NCBI RefSeq assembly: GCF_000801335.2
Contig: NZ_JSEH01000002.1
Location: forward strand, 186,001-250,000
Reading direction: 5' to 3'
Length of the DNA stretch: 64,000 nt
Origin: Desulfovibrio sp. TomC
Lineage (GTDB): Bacteria; Desulfobacterota; Desulfovibrionia; Desulfovibrionales; Desulfovibrionaceae
Positions 51,620 to 60,212 of the stretch are shown here, one piece after another; position 1 is the stretch's first letter; each line of letters begins with the position of its first letter. Below the pieces are notes generated by a model. The model was not told where the DNA came from. It made no database searches and saw only the letters and a program-made list of their open reading frames with translations. Both the position numbers and the translations under genes were made by a program.

Positions 51620-52972
51620 ATGCCAAGCATCAGACAGATACTCGTCCAGAACGTCATCAAGACCATTCCGATAGGGCTGCTTGTCATCAGCCCGCGCGGA
51701 ATCATCATTGCCGCCAGCCCGTCGGCCGCCCAATTGCTCGGTTTGTCTCCCGAAACACTGGAGGGGCGTGATTGGCACACACTTCTGACGGACGGGCCGG
51801 TTAACGAATCGTTTAATTGCAATCTCATCGAAGCTGTGGAAAAAGCGCGGCCGTTTCGGCATTGTCTGGCGGATTACCAACGCCCGGACGGTGGGCTGCG
51901 GCGCTTCTCTATGACCGCCTCCTGTCCGCGTATCGAGGACAGGCCGGTGGGGGTGACGCTCCTGTTTGACGACGTGACTGCCCTGTACCGAAGCCGGGAA
52001 CGGGAAACGGCCGCACTTCGGGAGAAAAATCGGCTGCAGCACGACATGATCGAGAGTTTAAACAACCTCGCCCTGTCCGTCGCCCACCAGATACGCAATC
52101 CGGCTGCGGCAATTGGCGGATTTGCCCTCAAGCTCCTGCGTGACCACAAAGAACGGCATCTTTCCACAGACCACCCCGACATTATTTTTCAAGAAGCCAG
52201 ACGGCTGGAAGATCTCGTCGGCGCCGTGGTGCGCCTGGCTTCCCTGGCCCAGCCGCGCTTTGCTGCCGTACAACTTGGCCGGGTGGTCGAGGAAGCGGTC
52301 AGCCGGGCCACTGAAACGGCGGCCGGGCTGCACAAACGGGTGGACTGTCGGCTGTCGCTGGAAACAGTCGAGATCGTTGCTGACGAGTCCCTGCTTGGAC
52401 AGGCGTTTGATGAAATATTTTTGAATGCGGTGGAGTTTGCCGGACGGGAAGCCGTAACCATTGCCGTCAATCTCGCCCGACGGGACGAAGCCTGCCAGCT
52501 CACCATTGCCGATGACGGACCAGGGGTGCGAAACGAGCTGCGGCCTTTTGTTTTTGACCCCTTTTTCACCACCAAGGCCCGGGGAGCCGGCATTGGTCTC
52601 AGTCTGGCCCGCAAAGCTGTGTTGGAACACAACGGGGAGATCGATCTGCACGGGGACGCGAGCGGTGGAACGGCCGTGGTCATTCGTCTTTTCGATACCC
52701 CTGAGGCCGGCCTTGGCCGCGAGGCCTTTTACGGGCGCATGGGGCTTGACGTGCGGGAGATTAAGACCAAGGCCCGGGAACTTGGTCTGGACATTTCGGG
52801 TCTGACCACGATCGACGCCGTGCGGACCATCCAGAAACGCGAAGGCTTTTCCCCGTGTTTCGCTTGGGGGGTCCACGACCGTTGCGGCCAGGAATTGTGC
52901 GCCTTTCGGCGTGAATGCGTCCTGACCATGCGCATCGACGATGGTCGGCGCATTATCTATGGCGGGGTCTGA
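51620..52972 (+). CDS. PAS histidine kinase with C-terminal SAP-like four-Cys domain
   Basis: A 450-residue soluble kinase. It has a PAS domain at about 8-125, HisKA with His at about 156 (AHQIRNPAAAIGG), an ATPase domain with 'FEPFFTTK'-type sequence 'FDPFFTTKARGAGIGLSLAR', then a tail at 373-450. The tail has a helical 'REIKTKARELGLDISG', 'TIDAVRTIQKREGFSPCF' (a SAP/Rho-N-like pattern), then four Cys at 413, 422, 427 and 433. Similar SAP-Cys modules occur in Desulfovibrio on their own or on other proteins; fusion to a kinase is unusual. Metal or cluster sensing is inferred. TGATG overlap with the next gene. Confidence 0.85.
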   Translation: MPSIRQILVQNVIKTIPIGLLVISPRGIIIAASPSAAQLLGLSPETLEGRDWHTLLTDGPVNESFNCNLIEAVEKARPFRHCLADYQRPDGGLRRFSMTASCPRIEDRPVGVTLLFDDVTALYRSRERETAALREKNRLQHDMIESLNNLALSVAHQIRNPAAAIGGFALKLLRDHKERHLSTDHPDIIFQEARRLEDLVGAVVRLASLAQPRFAAVQLGRVVEEAVSRATETAAGLHKRVDCRLSLETVEIVADESLLGQAFDEIFLNAVEFAGREAVTIAVNLARRDEACQLTIADDGPGVRNELRPFVFDPFFTTKARGAGIGLSLARKAVLEHNGEIDLHGDASGGTAVVIRLFDTPEAGLGREAFYGRMGLDVREIKTKARELGLDISGLTTIDAVRTIQKREGFSPCFAWGVHDRCGQELCAFRRECVLTMRIDDGRRIIYGGV

Positions 52973-53719
52973 TGCGCGTCAAAGCCGTTTTTGCCGACCG
53001 GGTGCGTCGGCGTGTCGTTGCCGGGCTTTTGGGCTGCCTGTTGCCTGTCTTGGCCGCCGGGCCGGGGGGCCCGGACCGTGTACGGGTATGAGGACAGTCT
53101 GGGGATGCTCCACACCAGCTCCACCAAGGTCAACGAGCACTACAAGCCGCTTTTTGAGGGCAAGGCCGAGCATGAGGCCCTTATGCGGGCGCTTCGGGAA
53201 CAAAATGCCCTGGGCGGCCCGCCCCTGGCCCAGGTCATGCCTGTTGACCTGGGACCGCTGTCTGAAGCCGGCGAGCGGATCATGCGGCAGGCTGCGCCGT
53301 ATATGGGCGCTCCGTATCTTTTGGGGGGCGACACCGCAGCCGGCATCGACTGCTCCGGTCTGACCCGGGCTGTTTATGCCGGTTTTGGCTGCAAGCTGCC
53401 CCGCCAAAGCCGGTTGCAGGCCGGGCTTGGCGCACCGGTGTCCGCCGCCGAGCTGGCCCCCGGCGACCTGCTTTTTTTCAGTACCAATCGGGATGTGGGC
53501 ATCAGCCACGTGGGCATCTATCTTGGCAACGGCCGGATGCTGCATTCAAGCCCCAGGCGCGGCGGGGTCGGCGTGGACCGCCTGTCCGGCACGGATTACG
53601 AGCGCTGGTTCGTGGCCGCCAGGCGTCTGACCCGGCCCGAGAGTGTCGGGACTGTCAGTGCGGCCGGCCCACCGGGCCGCAGTGTCGACCCAAAGAGACG
53701 AGCAGCAAAAGGGGATTGA
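52972..53719 (+). CDS. NlpC/P60 cell-wall hydrolase, reading frame broken in a G6 tract
   Basis: The catalytic domain is clear: 'GIDCSGLTRAVY' (nucleophile Cys), 'PGDLLFFSTNRDVGISHVGIYLG' (His, read in part) and 'MLHSSPRRGG'. As given, the open frame starts at a GTG (52991) with no signal peptide. The ATG at 52972, overlapping the kinase stop, reads a clean signal peptide ending LLPVLAAGPG, then runs off-frame at the G6 run (53064-53069). One G fewer would join them into a normal secreted enzyme. Sequencing error, phase variation or mutation are all possible. Confidence 0.8.
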
Positions 53720-53724
53720 GGTCT

Positions 53725-54630
53725 ATGCGGGAGAGGGTGTCGGGCATTGACGCGAGCATCTGCGTCGGCTGCGGGGAGTGTGTTTCGGTGTGCCCGTCCG
53801 GTGTGCTGGCTGTGGCGAATGGGTTGGCCAGGGTGGTTGCCGAGCACTGCATCGGTTGCGGCCACTGCCAGGCCGTATGCCCGGCCGGGGCTGTCTCCCT
53901 GGCCGGGGCCGATCCTTGGGCCGGGATGTACGCTGTGATCAAACCGACGGGCGCGGTGATCGCCCCGGGGGCATTTCCGGCTGGGCAACTGGTCGATCTG
54001 CTGCGTTCACGGCGTTCCTGCCGGCGCTTCACGGACCGGGGCGTGCCCGGACCGGCGCTCGAGGATCTGGTGCGGGCGGCGGTGACCGCGCCGTCGGGCA
54101 CCAATTCCCAGGCTTGGACCTTTACGGTGTTGACGTCGCGGGCGGCGGTCCTGGACCTGGGGCAGGCCGTGGCCGGCTTTTTCACGCGACTGAACAAACT
54201 GGCCGCCAAGACACTTTTGCGTCGTGTGTTCAGCCTCATCGGTCGCCCGGAGCTGGAAAATTATTACCGTGAGCATTATGCTTCGGTGGCCGCCGCCCTG
54301 GTCGAGTGGGAACGCGATCACACGGACAGACTTTTTCATGGGGCCACGGCGGCCGTCATAATTGGTTCCCGGCCCGGGGCGAGTTGTCCGGCCGAGGATG
54401 CTCTGCTGGCCGCCGGGAATCTGCTGCTTGCCGCCCATTGCCTGGGTCTGGGAAGCTGTTTGATCGGCTATGCCGTGGAAGCCATGCGCCATGATCGGCG
54501 GGTCAAGGAAGCGGCGGGCGTGCCGCGCACGGAATCGGTCTACGCGGTGGTGGCTTTGGGCTGGCCGGATGTGACATATGTGCGGTCGACTGGACGCGGT
54601 CGGCCGGTCGTGCGTTACAAGACGGCCTGA
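53725..54630 (+). CDS. ferredoxin-nitroreductase fusion protein (second paralogue)
   Basis: A 301-residue protein. Two 4Fe-4S motifs (CVGCGECVSVCP near 13-24, CIGCGHCQAVCP near 42-53) precede an FMN nitroreductase domain ('RRSCRRFTDR' near 97, 'APSGTNSQAW'). It shares domain order with the gene at 15138 but is only moderately similar in sequence. The ATG at 53725 has TTGAGGT upstream; a TTG at 53716 is less likely. It follows the NlpC gene by 5 bases. Confidence 0.87.
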   Translation: MRERVSGIDASICVGCGECVSVCPSGVLAVANGLARVVAEHCIGCGHCQAVCPAGAVSLAGADPWAGMYAVIKPTGAVIAPGAFPAGQLVDLLRSRRSCRRFTDRGVPGPALEDLVRAAVTAPSGTNSQAWTFTVLTSRAAVLDLGQAVAGFFTRLNKLAAKTLLRRVFSLIGRPELENYYREHYASVAAALVEWERDHTDRLFHGATAAVIIGSRPGASCPAEDALLAAGNLLLAAHCLGLGSCLIGYAVEAMRHDRRVKEAAGVPRTESVYAVVALGWPDVTYVRSTGRGRPVVRYKTA

Positions 54631-54728
54631 GGCGTGGATCGTGCGGGGTTGGGTGTATCAGGATGCGATTTTTTATGGCACGACCCGGGTAGAAAGGGTC
54701 GGCGGGGTGCCTCGGAGGGATGGGAGCG

Positions 54729-55730
54729 ATGCGGAGATTGGCTGTATTGGCACTGGTGTTGGGACTGTTTTATGCCGGCCCCTGTGATGCGTCGGCCGAG
54801 CGGACGGAGGCAGTGCGTTTGCAGGGGCTGATGTTGCGGCGGGAACCGGATGGCGCGTCGCCCAGGATCCGGGCGCTTCGGGCCGGCGAAGTCGTGACTG
54901 TGACCGGACGCAAGGGCGAGTATGTGGCCGTCACATTGGCTGACGGCGTATCCGGGTATGTCCATGGCGGCTTTCTGACCGGTTTTGACGATATTGCGCC
55001 CATGCCGGCCTATGCCGCCCGCATTGATCCCGGGGTGGCGCGTCCAGGGCAGGCCCCTGGGAGGGCTGGGAAGCCCGAGGCGGCTAAGCCTGTTGCGGCC
55101 AAACCGGCTCCTTTGCCTGCCGTCACAGCTCGGGAGACTCCGGGCAAGCCTGGGCCGGCCCCGGCCATGCCGGCGTATGCGCCGGTTGCCGACGGCGGCG
55201 GACTGAACCGTTTCCTGGCCACGCTTGCCCAAACAGGCGGGGCCGACACCTCCGTGGATTCGGAAGACGCAGCCGCGTACAACGCCCGCAAGAACCGCTA
55301 CTCCATTGAGGTTCACCTCTCCCAGCGCAAGCTCTATCTGTACGAGAATCTCCCGGACGGTTCGCGGCAACTGGTGCGTCTGTATGTTGTGGCCGTGCCG
55401 GGGCGGGAGATGGAAGCCCCACAAGGCTGGGGCGTGGTGACGGGCATAAATTTCGAGCCGTCCTGGCGGCCGACCCCGGCCATGAAAGAGCGGGCGCTCA
55501 AAAAGGGCAAACCGTTGCCGGAGTACGTGGGACCGGGCGTCAAGGACAACCCCATGGGACCGTTTAAAATCATCTTGTCCCACGGCTACGGATTCCGTAT
55601 TCACGGCAATAACAATCCCAATTCCATCGGTCGGCCCGTCACCAGCGGGTGCATTCGAATGCGCAATGATGAAGGCAAGGACATGGCCAAAATGATTGAC
55701 GTCGGTACGGAAGTGGTCATTCTGGACTAA
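54729..55730 (+). CDS. SH3-YkuD L,D-transpeptidase
   Basis: A 333-residue exported protein. A signal peptide (LAVLALVLGLFYAGPCDASA) precedes an SH3b-like domain at 30-85, a Pro/Ala-rich linker at 100-160, then a YkuD domain with 'HGNNNPNSIGRPVTSGCIRMRN' (read in part), catalytic His near 292 and Cys near 308. It makes 3-3 peptidoglycan cross-links or attaches proteins to the wall. Start 54729 (GGGAG site) or 54720. Confidence 0.9.
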   Translation: MRRLAVLALVLGLFYAGPCDASAERTEAVRLQGLMLRREPDGASPRIRALRAGEVVTVTGRKGEYVAVTLADGVSGYVHGGFLTGFDDIAPMPAYAARIDPGVARPGQAPGRAGKPEAAKPVAAKPAPLPAVTARETPGKPGPAPAMPAYAPVADGGGLNRFLATLAQTGGADTSVDSEDAAAYNARKNRYSIEVHLSQRKLYLYENLPDGSRQLVRLYVVAVPGREMEAPQGWGVVTGINFEPSWRPTPAMKERALKKGKPLPEYVGPGVKDNPMGPFKIILSHGYGFRIHGNNNPNSIGRPVTSGCIRMRNDEGKDMAKMIDVGTEVVILD

Positions 55731-55793
55731 TGCCGACGCCAGAATGAGCGGCAGGTCCGAGGGGAACGCGGGGGTGTTTCCCATGGAGGTTCC

Positions 55794-56198
55794 ATGAAAG
55801 GGTTGTTCCCATGCGGGGAGCTGGCGGCAGACGCCGGCGAGGAGCATCGGGTAACCGGGACCGGGAGGCCGGCGACCTTTGATCCGGAAGGCGCCCGGTT
55901 GCATATGGGCGTGGATCCGGAAGGGTTCAGGCGGATTTTTGACTGCATCTGGCATGAAGTGGCCAAACGGCGCACGCTCCTTGACGAGGCTTACGAGGCT
56001 GGCGATATGACCAGTGTGATCTTGCAGGCCCACACCATCAAAAGTTCCGCTGCCTCCATCGGTGCGCTGGGCCTGGGTCGGGCCGCTGCCGCCGTGGAGG
56101 AGGCCGCACGTGACGGCGCGACAGACGCTCTGGCCGCTGCCATGGTGCGTTTTCACGCCGCCAAGGAAACCTTGAGCCGGCTCGTGGGCCTCGGCTGA
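55794..56198 (+). CDS. free-standing histidine phosphotransfer (HPt) protein
   Basis: A 134-residue protein. The phosphorylated His is at about 80 in QAHTIKSSAASIGALGL, the HPt signature, within a four-helix bundle. There is no receiver or kinase domain. It could relay phosphate from a hybrid kinase such as the one at 42.7-46.9 kb, which ends in a receiver; this pairing is inference. An ATG lies behind GGAGGTTCC. Confidence 0.85.
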   Translation: MKGLFPCGELAADAGEEHRVTGTGRPATFDPEGARLHMGVDPEGFRRIFDCIWHEVAKRRTLLDEAYEAGDMTSVILQAHTIKSSAASIGALGLGRAAAAVEEAARDGATDALAAAMVRFHAAKETLSRLVGLG

Positions 56199-56236
56199 GC
56201 CAGGTCCACGCCACTTGCGACAGGGAGGAGGCGTTC

Positions 56237-57175
56237 TTGAAGCGTCGTTGTATTGCCGTCTCGGCCCTACTGGCCGTATGTTTGTCCGGATGCGCTGCCA
56301 ATAAGGATTTTGAAAAAGAAATCCTGGGCCATCCCGCCCCTGAATCGCCAAGCGACACAGGTTGGTCGCGTCAGGCGCCGACTGCGCCGCCCGCAAAACA
56401 GGTCCCGTCCGCCCCGTATGCTCCAGGGCCCAACTCCCAGGCGCCGTTACCGGAGCAACCGGCAGCGCCAGGTGTGCCGGTTCCGGTCACGCCGCCGCCG
56501 GCTCCCGTCGCCCGGCCCCAGGGGACGGCGAAGCAGCCCATTGCCCCACCTGTGGTGGACGGTCCTTCGCCTGTGACCGATGCCAGGTTCGCACCCAAGC
56601 CCTTTACTCCTGGTGCGGTCGATGGGCAAAATCAGCCGCCGGCGTCCCCTGGAGCCGGGGCGACCGGAGTGGCTGGGGGGCAGCCCAATGCCGCGCCGAC
56701 GCCCACGGCCGTCCAACCGCAAGCAACCGCCTCCTCGGCCCCGCAACCGGCCGGCGCACCATCGGATCGGGCCACGTTCACTTTCATGGTCGGTTCCTTT
56801 GCCCACAATGAAAAAGCCGGGGAACTCATGGCGACCCTGGAGGCTCGGGGATTTTCCACCCGCATGGACCAGGGCAAGCTCAACAACAAGACCTTTTACA
56901 AGGTGTACGCGGTCAAGGAAGGCAACCGGGCCGAGCTTGAAGGGGAGTTGTTCGCTGCCGGCGTGACCGAGCCTCGGTTGACCGAGGAACGGCCTGTGGA
57001 CCGGGTGGCTCCGGCCAAGGCCTTCGGCGGCGCCAGCGCCAAAGTGGCTCCGGCGGCCTCGCCCAAGGGCACCTCGCCCAAACCCTCCGGGAATATCCCC
57101 CCGCCCATTGTCGAGCCGGCCCCGCCCCTGCCCGACGGCTACGTGCCCCCACCGCCCAAGGCGTCGGGTTCCTAG
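56237..57175 (+). CDS. SPOR-domain lipoprotein
   Basis: A 312-residue lipoprotein (lipobox LSGC, lipid Cys at 19). A long Pro/Ala-rich disordered region (40-170) precedes a SPOR domain at about 175-250 ('FMVGSFAHNEKAGELMATLEARGFSTRM', read in part), which binds denuded peptidoglycan glycans. The tail is Pro-rich. The start is TTG at 56237 with AGGGAGGAGG upstream, the best site. It is probably involved in cell division or envelope remodelling. Confidence 0.85.
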   Translation: MKRRCIAVSALLAVCLSGCAANKDFEKEILGHPAPESPSDTGWSRQAPTAPPAKQVPSAPYAPGPNSQAPLPEQPAAPGVPVPVTPPPAPVARPQGTAKQPIAPPVVDGPSPVTDARFAPKPFTPGAVDGQNQPPASPGAGATGVAGGQPNAAPTPTAVQPQATASSAPQPAGAPSDRATFTFMVGSFAHNEKAGELMATLEARGFSTRMDQGKLNNKTFYKVYAVKEGNRAELEGELFAAGVTEPRLTEERPVDRVAPAKAFGGASAKVAPAASPKGTSPKPSGNIPPPIVEPAPPLPDGYVPPPPKASGS

Positions 57176-57189
57176 TCATTTAGGGAGGA

Positions 57190-57313
57190 GCCTCCGGCGG
57201 CCAAAGGGCTGAGTCCTTTGGAATCCCACCTGGGGTTCGTTTGATTTGACGGGAACCGCCGTGGCTCCGGCGGCCGAGGGAGAGGAGCCTCCCAGGACCC
57301 CTCAAAAGGGGGA
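57190..57313 (+). repeat. dispersed palindromic intergenic repeat, family A copy 4, with extension
   Basis: GCCTCCGGCGGCCAAAGGG, CCTTTGGAATCCCACCTGGGG and TTTGATTTGACGGGAACCG (57190-57258) match copy 3, followed by CTCCGGCGGCCG and GACCCCTCAAAAGGGGG. It lies between convergent genes. Confidence 0.8.
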
Positions 57314-57355
57314 AGCGTTTCTCCCATGGATTTCATGGATGCGATAGTGTCATGA

Positions 57356-58285
57356 TCATAGCGCGCGGCCACGGGATTTCCCCGTGGCTGCACTGGTTTT
57401 GCCCTTGCCCCCCAGTGACAGGCACAGGATGCCGGCCAGGACGCCAGCGCAGCCGGCCATTTCCTGCCAAGCAACCGTCTCTCCGCACCAGATCGCCGCG
57501 AAACACAGCGCCGCTACCGGCATCATGCCGGTGGTCACTCCGGCTGTGGCCGCATCCACCCGCACCACGCCGTAAAACCACAGCATATAGGCCGCTGCCG
57601 TCACGCCAAGGGCGTAGTAGACGACCTCGCCGAGGCTTTTGAGACTGACGGCGTGCAGGTCAAGCGCCTGTCCCTGCCACAGGCCCGGTCCCAGAAAGAG
57701 CAGACAGCCGAAGACGGACACCCACATGGCCGCGGCCAGGGGGGAGAGCGGTTCGCGCACTGTGCGGCGAAGCAGTAAAAAGACGGCCTCGAATCCCACG
57801 GCGCACAAAACGAGCAGGTTGCCAAGGAGGGGCGACGGTCCAATCGGAGCGACTTTGGCCTCGGCCCCCAGGATGGCGATGCCGCAGGTGGTGCAGGCAA
57901 TGCCGACCACAGCGGCCTTGCCAAGCCGTTCACGGAAGACAAGCCAGCCCAGGAGGGCCACGGCTGCCGGCGTGGCTGCCGCGACAACGCCGGCCGAAGC
58001 CGCTCCGGTCAGGGCCAGACCGGAAAGCAGACAGGCCGTAAAGAGAAACGAGCCACACACAGCCTGGGCAAAAAGGGCGACCGCCGTTGGCCAGGTCACC
58101 CAGGGGAAGCGGCCCTCAAGCCGGATAACCAGGGGCACGAGCACGAGGCTGGCCAGGGTGAATCGGGCCAGGGAGGCGAAATAGAGCGGCAGGGTCGTGA
58201 TCATGGTGCGTCCGACGGCAATCGACGAGCCGACCAGCACCATGGCCGCGAGCAGAGCCGAGACGGCCTTTAGGCGAGACGACAT
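57356..58285 (-). CDS. EamA/DMT-family membrane transporter
   Basis: A 309-residue protein with ten hydrophobic segments in two repeats of about 140 residues, the DMT (RhaT/EamA) fold. The first repeat has 'TLPLYFASLARFTLASLVLVP' and the second 'AAAYMLWFYGVVRVDAATAGV' (each read in part). Substrate unknown; such proteins export amino acids, metabolites or drugs. The ATG at 58285 is used, with GGAGG 9 bases upstream. The AraC-type regulator is upstream on the same strand and may control it. Confidence 0.87.
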   Translation of the reverse strand: MSSRLKAVSALLAAMVLVGSSIAVGRTMITTLPLYFASLARFTLASLVLVPLVIRLEGRFPWVTWPTAVALFAQAVCGSFLFTACLLSGLALTGAASAGVVAAATPAAVALLGWLVFRERLGKAAVVGIACTTCGIAILGAEAKVAPIGPSPLLGNLLVLCAVGFEAVFLLLRRTVREPLSPLAAAMWVSVFGCLLFLGPGLWQGQALDLHAVSLKSLGEVVYYALGVTAAAYMLWFYGVVRVDAATAGVTTGMMPVAALCFAAIWCGETVAWQEMAGCAGVLAGILCLSLGGKGKTSAATGKSRGRAL

Positions 58286-58321
58286 GGGATACAACCTCCG
58301 TCATGGGTGAGATGACGGAAG

Positions 58322-59182
58322 CTACCGGGACGTCGACCGGTTCTCTTGAACAATCTTGCGCCATGCCCCGGGCGTCAGGCCGAATCGAGCCCGAAAGACA
58401 CGGGTCATGTGGCTTTGGTCGGCAAAACCGACATCCGCTGCAATGTCGGCCAGGCGCTGCGGCCCGGCCAACCGGTCCCGGGCGGCCCGGCAGCGAAATT
58501 CCAGCAGATGGGCATGGGGCGGCAGTCCGGTCTGGCGGGTCACCGCCCGGGCCAGGTGCCAAGGCGAGAGTCCGGTAGCGGCAGCCAATTCCTCCAGCTG
58601 GATATCCTCGGCATAGCGCGCGGACAAAATCTCCAGGACGAGGCGCACGGCCCGTGGTTCGGAGCGGCTGGGCGGGGCGAGCGGGTGGTCGTCGCCGTGC
58701 CGGGCGATCCAGGCGGCAAGAAGGATGAGCAACTGGGTCTGTTTGGCCAGGGTGGCTGGAGAGGAGGCCAAGAGCAGATGATGGGTGCGGGAGAACAGGG
58801 CCGAGAGGGGCGCGTCTTCCACCATGCCCGGGCGGAAATGCGGCAATGGCGCGCCCGGCGGCAGCACCAGGGACAGAGCCGTGGCCGGTAAATAGAACAT
58901 GCGGTAGCGCCAGCCCTCGGGCACGGCCGGACCGCCGTCATGGGGCACGCCGGGCTGGGCCAGACTGAGACTCCCTGGCGCGGCAACCACCTGACTGCCC
59001 CGATACCGAAAGGTCAGCGCACCGGAATCGATGCGGCCAAGCGCATATTCCTCGTGGGCATGGCGGGAAAAGCGCTGGGTGCGATAGCGGGCGCGCAGGG
59101 CCAGGATGCCGCCGCAAATGGGCAGCTCCATGGCGGTGGCCGCATCGGCCGGGGGTTGGGCTGGGGGAGTGTCCATGACCAT
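58322..59182 (-). CDS. AraC-family transcriptional regulator
   Basis: A 286-residue protein. The cupin sensor domain covers about 30-140 ('FSRHAHEEYALGRIDSG'), and the C-terminal two-HTH AraC domain about 185-280 ('IQLEELAAATGLSPWHLARAV', 'ADIAADVGFADQSHMTRVFRARFG', each read in part). The length before the first HTH resembles LeuE-linked and exporter regulators. The start is 59182 or 59176, or further in at 59131; no ribosome site is clear. The 37-base gap to the EamA gene suggests co-regulation. Confidence 0.85.
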   Translation of the reverse strand: MVMDTPPAQPPADAATAMELPICGGILALRARYRTQRFSRHAHEEYALGRIDSGALTFRYRGSQVVAAPGSLSLAQPGVPHDGGPAVPEGWRYRMFYLPATALSLVLPPGAPLPHFRPGMVEDAPLSALFSRTHHLLLASSPATLAKQTQLLILLAAWIARHGDDHPLAPPSRSEPRAVRLVLEILSARYAEDIQLEELAAATGLSPWHLARAVTRQTGLPPHAHLLEFRCRAARDRLAGPQRLADIAADVGFADQSHMTRVFRARFGLTPGAWRKIVQENRSTSR

Positions 59183-59186
59183 GAAA

Positions 59187-59216
59187 AACGCCGCCGCGCA
59201 GAGGCGCGGCGGCGTT
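59187..59216 (-). terminator. intrinsic terminator of the mla operon
   Basis: AACGCCGCCGCGC and GCGCGGCGGCGTT (13 bp, loop 4), followed on the minus strand by TTTTTC. It lies 14 bases past the mlaA stop and just before the AraC start. Confidence 0.85.
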
Positions 59217-59229
59217 GTCACAGTGGTTG

Positions 59230-60078
59230 CTACTCAGAGATGGCGTTTCGCCGGTACTGGATGTAGGCGTCCTTGACGGCGGTGTAGGGATCGACCGCCG
59301 GTTTGACGATCGTATCGTAGTTTTCAAGGGTATTTGGCAGGTTGTTGAACACATCGGCGCCCTTGATGATGTAGGACCAGTACCAGGGATTGTCGTCGCC
59401 GGCGATGGACCAGGGGCCAAAAATCCAGGTGAGCGGATTGGCTGCGGCGTCACCGGCCATACCGACCGTATCGCGCAAGGTGGAGGGGCCAAGCAGCGGC
59501 CACACGATATAGAAGCCGTCGCCTGCGCCGTAATGGCCAAGGGTCTGGCCGAAGTCTTCATTGCCCGGGGCGAGGTTGGGATCGGCCTTGGCGACGTCCA
59601 CGAGACCGCCGATGCCAAGCGTGCTGTTGATCATGAAGCGCCCGAATTCCTTGGAGGCCTTCTTGAAATCCAGCTGCAGCAGGGCGTTTAAGAAGCGAAT
59701 CGGGAAAATGAAGTTTTGATAGGCGTTGGTCAGGCCGGAGCGCACCTGTTTGGGCACCACGAAAGCATACCCCTTGGCAAAGGGACGCATGAGACCAGAG
59801 TAGAAAAGATCATTGAAGCCGAACCAGAATTTGTTCCAGCGGTACAGCGGGTCCGGAGTCGGCGCGTAGGAGGCCTCGGCCGGGGCGTAGTCGGCGTCAG
59901 AAGCCGCAGTGGCCGGGGGGGCGGCCGGGGCGGTTTGGGCCGGGGAGGCCGCAGGAGTCGATTCGCCAGCCTTTGCGAAATCCTTGCCGGTCTGGTTGCG
60001 AGCATGGCATCCGGTCATGGCAAGCACCGACAGCATGAGCAGGATCAGAATACATTTTTGAGGCAGGGCGGCGGTCAT
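59230..60078 (-). CDS. mlaA: outer-membrane lipid-asymmetry lipoprotein MlaA (VacJ)
   Basis: A 282-residue lipoprotein with lipobox 'AMTGC' (Cys near 24), then the VacJ domain: 'DPLYRWNKFWFGFNDLFYSGL', 'FMINSTLGIGGLVDVAK', 'DFGQTLGHYGAGDGFYIVWPLLGPSTLRDTVG' (each read in part). MlaA removes misplaced phospholipids from the outer leaflet and passes them to MlaC. ATG 60078 has GGAG five bases upstream. It is the last gene of the mla set. Confidence 0.93.
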   Translation of the reverse strand: MTAALPQKCILILLMLSVLAMTGCHARNQTGKDFAKAGESTPAASPAQTAPAAPPATAASDADYAPAEASYAPTPDPLYRWNKFWFGFNDLFYSGLMRPFAKGYAFVVPKQVRSGLTNAYQNFIFPIRFLNALLQLDFKKASKEFGRFMINSTLGIGGLVDVAKADPNLAPGNEDFGQTLGHYGAGDGFYIVWPLLGPSTLRDTVGMAGDAAANPLTWIFGPWSIAGDDNPWYWSYIIKGADVFNNLPNTLENYDTIVKPAVDPYTAVKDAYIQYRRNAISE

Positions 60079-60212
60079 GGCAACTCCACACGGGTTATTG
60101 CGTTGCAAGAGAAAGCGAACTCAATTGCGGGACATTCCAACATCTTGTGTATCGCCTTCAGCCGGTGGTAAAACAAACTGGAGGCAAGGGAAAACGTGAT
60201 TGTCGTCAAAAC

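Noticed and set aside
54615-56396. 593-residue frame opposite the L,D-transpeptidase and HPt genes
   Set aside because: It spans several plus-strand genes and has no recognisable domain.
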